From positions 1 to 22,379 of IMG/VR virus record IMGVR_UViG_3300037584_003327: a stretch of 22,379 bases of DNA; one strand, written 5' to 3'. Source of the DNA: a virus. The notes beneath the pieces are model-generated. The model did no database searches. It was given only the letters and a program-made list of their open reading frames with translations, and had not been told where the DNA came from. Below, one piece after another: positions 7,321 through 13,109 of this stretch. Each line of letters starts with the position of its first letter. The stretch's first letter is position 1. The translations under genes were made by a program, and so were the position numbers.

Positions 7321-7444
7321 TATTTTCCCTCTCAAAATGTTTTTCCAATATGGAATCTATACAGGAATTGCATACTCTGTGTTTAGCACATCGTATTCCT
7401 TCCCAATTATCTCTGTTACATACTTCGCAGACTATCATAACCAT
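7280..7444 (-). CDS. 54-residue RING-like zinc protein overlapping thermosome start
   Basis: The start ATG 7444 overlaps the exonuclease stop (TAATG). The frame extends upstream to 7528, but that part lies inside the exonuclease gene. Cys/His spacing is CEVC (6-9), C19, H22, C25 and CNSC (25-28), close to a RING or related treble-clef zinc fold; a basic, Lys/Arg/Glu-rich helix (FERENNERKRSKHK) follows. The last 41 bases overlap the 5' end of the thermosome gene in another frame. No strong ribosome-binding site is seen (GGTAATGG only), so reinitiation after the exonuclease is probable. It may bind nucleic acid or proteins; ubiquitin ligase activity is not implied. Confidence 0.6.
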   Translation of the reverse strand: MVMIVCEVCNRDNWEGIRCAKHRVCNSCIDSILEKHFERENNERKRSKHKCSSA

Positions 7445-8049
7445 TACCAGTCCACCTCGTATTCTTTGACATCTCCTGTTTTGCGGCACCTTGCTTTGAT
7501 AATCCCTTCTTCCATCCCGTGTTTCCAAAGTTCATATACAAGTTCAGCATCTTTTAGGCAATATTCAGCAACTTTACTGTAATTACCCTTGCGCCACTCC
7601 ACTGGGGCATCGTGACTATTCATAAGTTTACCCTTGTTCAAAGTATGATAACAAGCATCTGACAAAGGTACTGCGTGACCCACTATACCTTTCAACAAAA
7701 CAGAAGTATCGAAAACTTGCTCGTCAGATTTCTTCATAATTTCACCTGCGGCGTAGCAGTCTAGTGCATCCCTTATTATGGGTAAATCGAAACTTTTCAA
7801 ATTATGACCTAGTACTAAACCACCCTTGTTAATATGTTCTGATAAATCATTACCTATTATCTCAGGGTGCATCTTTTTTACCACGGTGCCCTCTGGTAAA
7901 TACTTAGAAACAGACTCGTTAGAATAAACTACTCCTTGATTACCATCCCAAGTAGCGACTACTGTAGGTTCAAACAAATGTGTTTGGCCAAAGCCACCTA
8001 TATCGTGACTAAAGTTAGCAGTCTCTATGTCGAGGGCTAACATGTTCAC
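7444..8049 (-). CDS. Stand-alone DEDDy-type 3'-5' exonuclease (DnaQ/PolB-exo-like)
   Basis: Removes nucleotides from 3' ends with two metal ions, possibly for proofreading or end processing. 201 residues from GTG 8049, which overlaps the upstream stop (GTGA) and has GGTGA about seven bases ahead; ATG 8043 is the alternative. Exo I is LALDIET (Asp7, Glu9), Exo II is GHNLKSFDLPII (81-92, Asp88) and Exo III is YCLKDAELVYEL (163-174, Tyr163, Asp167), so it is the DEDDy subtype. These are the same motifs as in polymerase B exonuclease domains but no polymerase part follows. It sits between two zinc mini-proteins. Its canonical Exo II contrasts with the altered Exo II of the polymerase in this window, so it may supply or back up proofreading (inference). 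Confidence 0.85.
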   Translation of the reverse strand: MNMLALDIETANFSHDIGGFGQTHLFEPTVVATWDGNQGVVYSNESVSKYLPEGTVVKKMHPEIIGNDLSEHINKGGLVLGHNLKSFDLPIIRDALDCYAAGEIMKKSDEQVFDTSVLLKGIVGHAVPLSDACYHTLNKGKLMNSHDAPVEWRKGNYSKVAEYCLKDAELVYELWKHGMEEGIIKARCRKTGDVKEYEVDW

Positions 8050-8189
8050 TGTGCTTCACCACTCATGCAACTTAAACACCAATCACAAACAGCAATGCGT
8101 TGACTGCCCTTGTGACCCATGAAATACCCTCCGATATTATTACCTAATACACTTTCGCAGCATATACACTGTATATCCCAGAAGTTCAT
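8046..8189 (-). CDS. 47-residue Cys-rich zinc mini-protein
   Basis: ORF from ATG 8189 (ATGA overlap with the helicase-like gene stop) to TGA 8046-8048 (overlaps the exonuclease GTG). A perfect GGAGG lies seven bases before the ATG. It encodes 47 residues with C8, C10, C11, C35, C38 and C41, in the form CxCC ... CDWCLSC, plus an N-terminal Trp4 and His26. One zinc-ribbon or treble-clef site is likely. Both overlaps and the strong ribosome-binding site make it a real gene. It is located just before the exonuclease, a placement seen for several zinc mini-proteins here. No function is recognised. Confidence 0.7.
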   Translation of the reverse strand: MNFWDIQCICCESVLGNNIGGYFMGHKGSQRIAVCDWCLSCMSGEAQ

Positions 8190-9619
8190 TGTTTGACCTC
8201 CTTGCTACCTTTGTATTCTTCCTTGAGTTTTATGTATATCTTAGAGCCTTCACGAGTGTCTTTGAACATATCACTTGCATAAAGTTTGAACTTGTCATTA
8301 ACAGAAGCGTGACTACTGTAGTTGGCAATTTTACCAAAGTTATCCATGACTTGTTTCTTTCTAGCCCAACCTTCACCTCTTGTATCTTCGAAGTCGTATA
8401 CTTCCGATTTACGATAAGCAGATGCCCAATAACCTTGCATTTTCTTCTTTTCACTAGCCCCTGCTCCGATGTTTATTTCGGACTCAAGCCATTGAATTAG
8501 ATTACCATAGAGGTCCAAGAGTATTTCTTTGGCCATGTCTATGTGGTCTCCTCTAACAACCCATGTACCTTCTATCATAGCCATGTGATGAGCCAGTACA
8601 TTTGTGTAATTCTGTAACCCCATGATAAACGAAGAACAAATACCTTGTTTATCGGGACTCATAGATTCTACTATGTCGTAATAGTCATCAATGGCTGACA
8701 TAAGAGCCGGTACATACGCTTCATCTGGTTCAAACAAAGCGTGTTTTACCGAACCCACTAGTACATCTTGGTCATCTTCTGTCATCGCATCCCATTCTAA
8801 AGGCGCAGTGTCAGTTAACTCTAACACTCTTCTTTTCAACTTACGACCAGCCTCAACAAAGAATTCAACTACATCTTCAAAAGCCATTTCATACTTAGGC
8901 ATATTGTAAACAGATTCGGCTAAAGAATGGTTAATTTCTTTCTTCATCTCTAATGTCCAGTGTCTCCAATAAGTCAAAACACGCTGAAATATACCTTTAT
9001 CGAGTACATGCTCTTTAATACCTTTTGGTGGATATGTGGTAATCCACAAAGAAACTGTCGACTTGACGCTAAAGGTACCTCTTGCCATGTGCTTTGTTAG
9101 AATGTTACGACCAGTACCTGCTGAGTTCAGAGCAGACTGTAAGAAAAGAGTAGTGCTTTCGTTATGCTGACCTGTCTTGAGTATCACGCTACCTTCGTCA
9201 AAGTTTAATCCTTTTCTACCTGCTAATATACCTGCTCTTTCTATTAGAGGTGCATCTCTTAGAGGGCCGTCAAAATCTGGGTCTGGTATGAGTGTACCTA
9301 CAAGAGCGGCATCGTTACCAGAGTTATAATCTACAGACTCCATACCTGCTTCTTTAAGGACTCTTTCTATTACTTGATAAGCGGCAGATTTACCTGTCCT
9401 AGTGTCTTGAATCCAGAATATACTTACCCTAGGGTCAAGGTTACTCCCACCTACAGGCACCCTTACATAAGGAACAGCCGCTTGCCCTAAAATAAAGAAG
9501 AAAGATATTAATCCCGGAATTTCGTTATTCTTACTCACTTGGTTAAAGTGCTCAAGGTAACCTCTTAATATCGGGTATTGTTTTACGCATTCGTACTTAT
9601 CTGCTCGGTGTTCCATCAT
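8186..9619 (-). CDS. Putative replicative helicase / DUF3987-like P-loop ATPase
   Basis: Probable DNA unwinding ATPase. 477 residues from ATG 9619 with GGAGAGGG seven bases ahead. VSIFWIQDTRTGKSAAYQ (66-82) resembles a Walker A strand-loop-helix with GKS at 76-78, but the first glycine of GxxxxGK is replaced by Asp or Gln. GLNFDEGSVIL (137-147) gives a Walker B with Asp141-Glu142, and SLWITTYPP (190-198) suits sensor 1; GIFQRVLTY (209-217) may hold the arginine finger. The last 100 residues look like a winged helix (WARKKQVMDNFGKI...). The layout is like DUF3987 or primase-helicase-type AAA+/RecA-fold ATPases in phages, and the neighbours (primase, nuclease) agree. The exact superfamily is undecided, and it could be a DNA packaging or initiator ATPase instead. 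Confidence 0.6.
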   Translation of the reverse strand: MMEHRADKYECVKQYPILRGYLEHFNQVSKNNEIPGLISFFFILGQAAVPYVRVPVGGSNLDPRVSIFWIQDTRTGKSAAYQVIERVLKEAGMESVDYNSGNDAALVGTLIPDPDFDGPLRDAPLIERAGILAGRKGLNFDEGSVILKTGQHNESTTLFLQSALNSAGTGRNILTKHMARGTFSVKSTVSLWITTYPPKGIKEHVLDKGIFQRVLTYWRHWTLEMKKEINHSLAESVYNMPKYEMAFEDVVEFFVEAGRKLKRRVLELTDTAPLEWDAMTEDDQDVLVGSVKHALFEPDEAYVPALMSAIDDYYDIVESMSPDKQGICSSFIMGLQNYTNVLAHHMAMIEGTWVVRGDHIDMAKEILLDLYGNLIQWLESEINIGAGASEKKKMQGYWASAYRKSEVYDFEDTRGEGWARKKQVMDNFGKIANYSSHASVNDKFKLYASDMFKDTREGSKIYIKLKEEYKGSKEVKQ

Positions 9620-9620
9620 T

Positions 9621-10331
9621 TCATTTCCCTCTCCTGTTGTATGTTTTTTGAATTTTAATAGGTTCTTCTGATGTTAAGACATCTAGTAACCTTTGGCGCA
9701 GAGTTGTTCCCAAACCCCTCACTTGCTTAAGTGATTCGGGGAATAACATCTCTTCGATAGAGCCGCATTTTTCAAGTAGTTTATCAACCAAATCATTCCC
9801 GAATCCGGGTATAGTTACCAACATGTCAGCCCTGACATCATTGGTGCTCACTCTAGTGATTGCCTTGGCTCCGTGTTTACTGGCCGGTTTGTTCATTTTA
9901 GCGTGTAACTTGGCTATGAATATACCAGCCTCTGTGTAATCCTTTGCTCGGTAAATGTGACAGTCAAAGTCAGCAGTCAACCTAGCAAATATACCCAACA
10001 TCATGTCAAGTACCTTTGGATAACTGGTAGGCCTTCCTTGTGATTTACACATCGCTACATATTTAGCAATGTCACCGTGGACAAGTAAGATTACTCTTTC
10101 GCAATTAGCATCTAAGTTGTCTATTTGTCTCTGTAAATGACCTTTGAATGTTGATTGAATTAAGTCAGATATACTTTTACATTCTATGTTAGCATTACCC
10201 GCTTTGTAATCTCCCATACCTTGCAGGTGCTCTTTCTTGACAGAGTAACCTTCTCTTTCCGCTGCACGAATAACAGCGTCGTGCAATTGACCTCTTTCGT
10301 TAGTATCTATTATCAAAGGTGGCTTACTCAT
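9621..10331 (-). CDS. XPF/ERCC4-family structure-specific endonuclease
   Basis: Cuts branched DNA such as flaps or junctions. 236 residues from ATG 10331, which overlaps the upstream gene by eight bases (ATGAGTAA) with AGGAGAGGG ahead; the frame upstream to 10355 is inside that gene. The nuclease domain shows IIDTNERG (7-14, Asp9, Glu12), GMGDYKAG (38-45, Asp41) and IECKSISDL (49-57: Glu50, Lys52, Asp56). The family's ERK signature is ECK here. Two helix-hairpin-helix elements follow, TIPGFGNDLVDKLLEKCGS (173-191) and VRGLGTTLRQRLL (204-216), as in XPF/Mus81 tails that bind DNA. No helicase domain is present, so it is the short, archaeal/phage form. It likely resolves replication or recombination intermediates. 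Confidence in the family is high. Confidence 0.9.
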   Translation of the reverse strand: MSKPPLIIDTNERGQLHDAVIRAAEREGYSVKKEHLQGMGDYKAGNANIECKSISDLIQSTFKGHLQRQIDNLDANCERVILLVHGDIAKYVAMCKSQGRPTSYPKVLDMMLGIFARLTADFDCHIYRAKDYTEAGIFIAKLHAKMNKPASKHGAKAITRVSTNDVRADMLVTIPGFGNDLVDKLLEKCGSIEEMLFPESLKQVRGLGTTLRQRLLDVLTSEEPIKIQKTYNRRGK

Positions 10332-10563
10332 ACCCTCTCCTCCTGCACCCTGCACACTTTGTTATGGTTCTGTCGAACAGAATACCGCCGCACCTATGAC
10401 CCACCTTTGTCATACGAGTACACTTTAATTCATCGGGAACTCTCAAGTTATACCTACAAGATTGACAGATGATAACAGGGTCTTTTCGGCTTTCATAATT
10501 GTCTTTCATCGTCTTAGTGGCTCTTACACGATTACCACATATTTCGCAATAATATAGTGACAT
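10324..10563 (-). CDS. Double zinc-ribbon protein
   Basis: 79 residues from ATG 10563, overlapping the primase stop (TAATG). Two metal sites are visible: CEIC (6-9) with CQSC (33-36), and C48 with C58 and CAGC (70-73). The first is a classic zinc ribbon. The protein is basic (RVRATKTMK, RRRGYE), which suits nucleic acid binding. It follows the Fe-S primase and precedes the XPF-type nuclease, and overlaps the latter by eight bases, so all three are likely translationally coupled. It could be a primase or nuclease partner or an RNA polymerase modulator, but this is context-based. Confidence 0.7.
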   Translation of the reverse strand: MSLYYCEICGNRVRATKTMKDNYESRKDPVIICQSCRYNLRVPDELKCTRMTKVGHRCGGILFDRTITKCAGCRRRGYE

Positions 10564-11666
10564 TATTCTTCCTCCGTTATGGCACCGGTTTTATCCCAGT
10601 ATCGGCATTTACCTAAGCACATACCTTTTTTGTATAACATAGAGCATGTCTGAGGATACTCTGTACCTACTATTGTACTCACTTGGTAACGAGTGGTGTT
10701 TTCATTGAAATCAGCCCATTCTAATGTTTTGATATAATTTATAATTGTCTCTGTATGCTCTTTTATCTTACTTTTTTCTATCCTTTCGGCAGGCATAAAG
10801 TTCCTTAATCTTTTAGATAAATATTTGACTAGTTGAACTCTTGCATCATGGCTAGGGTTACTACCTAATCTACAAGCAGCGGAATTTAAACAAGGAAGTA
10901 TAATGACTCCATCCATAGAAACAGTTGGTAAGTCTATTGGTTTGGATTTGGGGTCAAATACATTTGGCTTTTTGTAATCTTTTTTGATGACTAAAGGCAA
11001 TCCTTTTTCACCATAACTAATTACTCCTTTCTTTGGCTCAAGTGCCTTTAACATAATATGGTCTAATCCTCGCTCTAAGTCATTACTTGTCAAAGGTATA
11101 GACCAAAGGCCCCTTTTGGAATTGTAAGAATTTGGTATTCTAATCATACCACTGGTATCGAAGGGTACGGCTGGGTCTGAACAAAACAAATTCATTTCTC
11201 TTATCCAATCATTAACCACCTGCATACCTGCATCTTTTATCGCAGATAGGTGATTTCCATCACTTGGCATATATGGTTTGTCTAACTCGACCCATATATG
11301 AAAACCACCGCCACTGTACCAAACAGCGTGTGATATGTCGTTATCTATTAAGTAATAATGTAAAGTTTTAGCCTGCTCTAATGCAGAGTCTAACTCCACA
11401 TCAGGTCTATTTCTTTGGCGGAAATCTTTGGGGTCAAAGTCCATAACGAAGTGCCTGATAATCGGTGTAAGTAAATCCACACGATTATTGTGAGGTTGCT
11501 TAGTTGCCCGGTAACCGTAGACAGTCATGTATGCGTTAGATACACCGTTCTTCCCAGCCCAGTATCTTTCTAAATCACCGCTACTTCTTACTATCTTGCG
11601 AAAGCCTCTACCATTTTCATTTCCGAGTTCCATAACCTCCCTCGGAAAATCAAATGCTATTTTCAT
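10563..11666 (-). CDS. Archaeo-eukaryotic primase (PriS-like) with C-terminal PriL-type Fe-S domain
   Basis: Makes primers for DNA replication. 367 residues from ATG 11666. The AEP core shows HFVMDFDP (72-79, metal ligands Asp76 and Asp78), SGGGFHIW (118-125, His123) and DPAVPFDTSGMIRIPNS (164-180, Asp170). From residue 257 the sequence ILPCLNSA ... ARVQLVKYLSKRLR ... RYQVSTIVGTEYPQTCSM ... GMCLGKCRYW follows the order of the PriL C-terminal domain, with C259, C341, C350 and C354 positioned to bind a 4Fe-4S cluster. Cellular archaea keep these two on separate PriS and PriL chains; here they are fused, as known in some plasmid and virus primases. There is no separate PriL in the window. Polymerase-primase activity is possible. 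The AEP call is certain; the Fe-S call is strong by pattern. Confidence 0.92.
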   Translation of the reverse strand: MKIAFDFPREVMELGNENGRGFRKIVRSSGDLERYWAGKNGVSNAYMTVYGYRATKQPHNNRVDLLTPIIRHFVMDFDPKDFRQRNRPDVELDSALEQAKTLHYYLIDNDISHAVWYSGGGFHIWVELDKPYMPSDGNHLSAIKDAGMQVVNDWIREMNLFCSDPAVPFDTSGMIRIPNSYNSKRGLWSIPLTSNDLERGLDHIMLKALEPKKGVISYGEKGLPLVIKKDYKKPNVFDPKSKPIDLPTVSMDGVIILPCLNSAACRLGSNPSHDARVQLVKYLSKRLRNFMPAERIEKSKIKEHTETIINYIKTLEWADFNENTTRYQVSTIVGTEYPQTCSMLYKKGMCLGKCRYWDKTGAITEEE

Positions 11667-11670
11667 AAAC

Positions 11671-11925
11671 TCACTTCCTACTTTCTATGATTGTGTTTAG
11701 TACATTAATTAGTTCACTAGTATCTTGTAAAAGATAGTTATTCAAAGATATGTACATAGGTCCTTTCGGACCGCTCACATTCTCATCAAACTCATACAGC
11801 GATGTCTGAATAGCGATACTGTAGTTTTTACCTTTCCCAAGTTGAGAAAAATTAACTTCTACATCTCTGTCTACAACTAACGACATCATCTTTTCAATCA
11901 ACCTACTTACCATCCCTTTGTCCAT
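11671..11925 (-). CDS. Small unknown protein between primase and Cas4-like nuclease
   Basis: 84 residues from ATG 11925. Three ATGs lie in a row (11931, 11928, 11925); AAGGAGG at the end of the nuclease gene is seven bases before the third one, so this is chosen, though 11931 is the longest option. The protein has an N-terminal amphipathic helix (VSRLIEKMMSLVVDRD), a beta-strand part (NYSIAIQTSLYEF) and a C-terminal helix (LINVLNTIIESRK). There is no Cys cluster or known motif. It is five bases upstream of the primase, so co-expression is likely; it may be a primase or nuclease accessory factor, which is only a guess. Confidence 0.65.
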   Translation of the reverse strand: MDKGMVSRLIEKMMSLVVDRDVEVNFSQLGKGKNYSIAIQTSLYEFDENVSGPKGPMYISLNNYLLQDTSELINVLNTIIESRK

Positions 11926-11927
11926 CA

Positions 11928-12920
11928 TCATTCCTCCTTATAATTATCCAAGTATTCTTGTGGATTGTCACTACCTTCCCATGCAGGGCATATTGATTTG
12001 AAATCGCACCAAGCACATTTACCTGCACTAGCACTGGTTGGGAAATCTTTAGACAAATAAGCAGTCAATAACCCGCTTTTTAGTTTCTGAATAGACTTGT
12101 TATAACTAGTGTTCATACGCTTGGTTATCTTTTCATAGAAAATTTTGTTGATGCTTCTTTGCTCATAGCCGTACTTGTTCAATGATTCCATGTCTGCTAC
12201 TACGCCGGAGGGGTACACCCATCCCCAGTGAGTGACATCTTGAAACTCATGGTCTGCTATTTCTAATAACATTTTATAAAAAGCCATTTCTCTTCTCATC
12301 GACTTGACTTTGAAATCAGAATCTTTCCAATCATCACCTCTTTTGGTTTGAACCCACTTACCTGTTTTTAGTTCCATGATTGCTACGCTACCATCCTCTT
12401 CACTAAATCCACGGTCAATGCTTCCGGCATAGTGAACAGGTATAGTATAGACTTCGCCGTTGAATTCTATTTCTTCTTCTGTATAAGCATGTATCTCCGA
12501 TTCGTTGATAATAGGTAGATACAGTTCTTTACCTACGGTTTTCAATCTATGTAAGTCCCAAAATAAACGCATGTCAATAGAAGGTTGCTCATTCAATTCG
12601 TACTCTTTGTCTGGAAGAACTGACTTAGCGAGTTCCATCGCTTCTGTCATTTTGTTACGCTGAACCAAAGTGTATAGTTCATCCAGTATAGGTAGCACAC
12701 TGTTGTAATACGCTTCTATGGCATCATGAATATTAGTTCCTTTTACCATAGCGTCAGTGCTAGGAGTAGGTAGTCGATGAACACGCTTGTATTCATACTG
12801 CTTAGGGCAGAAATCAAAGTCACTAGTGAGGCTAGACTTAGTAATCCGAAGCATTTTTTCATGCCCCGGCTCCCACTGATATGTGGATTTAGCATATGCA
12901 CTCCAATCTCTATCACTCAT
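11928..12920 (-). CDS. Cas4-like RecB-family nuclease with Fe-S cysteines
   Basis: Acts on DNA ends, 5'-3' exonuclease in known relatives. 330 residues from ATG 12920 (ATGA overlap with the MazG-like gene; GGAG eight bases ahead); an in-frame extension to 12998 lies in that gene. PD-(D/E)XK motifs are GTNIHDAIEAYY (61-72, His65), GSIDRGF (167-173, Asp169) and AIMELKTGKW (180-189, Glu183, Lys185), followed by EMAFY (211-215), where a Gln would be usual. Cys38 (FCPKQYEYKR) together with C302, C305 and C311 (CAWCDFKSICP) form the four-cysteine Fe-S pattern of Cas4/AddB nucleases. No cas1, cas2 or repeat array occurs, so a replication, recombination or packaging role is more likely than CRISPR adaptation. 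Confidence 0.88.
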   Translation of the reverse strand: MSDRDWSAYAKSTYQWEPGHEKMLRITKSSLTSDFDFCPKQYEYKRVHRLPTPSTDAMVKGTNIHDAIEAYYNSVLPILDELYTLVQRNKMTEAMELAKSVLPDKEYELNEQPSIDMRLFWDLHRLKTVGKELYLPIINESEIHAYTEEEIEFNGEVYTIPVHYAGSIDRGFSEEDGSVAIMELKTGKWVQTKRGDDWKDSDFKVKSMRREMAFYKMLLEIADHEFQDVTHWGWVYPSGVVADMESLNKYGYEQRSINKIFYEKITKRMNTSYNKSIQKLKSGLLTAYLSKDFPTSASAGKCAWCDFKSICPAWEGSDNPQEYLDNYKEE

Positions 12921-13105
12921 TCGTTCATCTCCATTTCGATTAGTTTCTGTAGATAGACAGCCAAGTCCATCGCTTCTTCTTGAGCATGTATAAGCCATTC
13001 TAGCCTAGATAGAGGCGCAGTCTCCATAGTAACTCCATACTTACCTTTACCAACCTCAGCCCTTTGCTGAATTCGCTTACATACTTCGTCTTCTATTCTG
13101 CTCAT
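12917..13105 (-). CDS. MazG-like / NTP-pyrophosphohydrolase-type mini-protein
   Basis: 62 residues from ATG 13105 with GGTGA ahead. The sequence RAEVGKGKYGVTM (15-27), LSRLEWLIHAQEEAMDLAVYLQKLI (32-56) matches the small phage family that keeps only the central part of the all-alpha NTP-PPase fold; the E-E-x-x-D (44-48) is the metal-binding motif. The family is known to hydrolyse NTPs or house-clean nucleotides, but a protein of 62 residues would have to form a multimer to build the site. It sits right after DNA polymerase B and overlaps the Cas4-like gene, so it may adjust nucleotide pools during replication. Activity is inference. Confidence 0.7.
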   Translation of the reverse strand: MSRIEDEVCKRIQQRAEVGKGKYGVTMETAPLSRLEWLIHAQEEAMDLAVYLQKLIEMEMNE

Positions 13106-13109
13106 TTAA

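Noticed and set aside
7142-7582. + strand open frame of 146 codons opposite the thermosome start and exonuclease end
   Set aside because: It is antisense to three genes with clear motifs, lacks a ribosome-binding site and encodes a low-complexity Ser/Leu/Ile-rich product.
8189-8500. + strand open frame of 103 codons opposite the helicase-like gene
   Set aside because: Antisense to an ATPase gene, with no ribosome-binding site and Phe/Leu-rich random composition.
11928-12920. CRISPR adaptation locus because of the Cas4-like protein
   Set aside because: No repeat array, cas1 or cas2 occurs in the window, and the neighbours are replication genes.
12921-12998. N-terminal extension of the Cas4-like gene by 26 codons
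   Set aside because: It lies inside the MazG-like gene; ATG 12920 overlaps that gene's stop as ATGA and has GGAG at correct distance.
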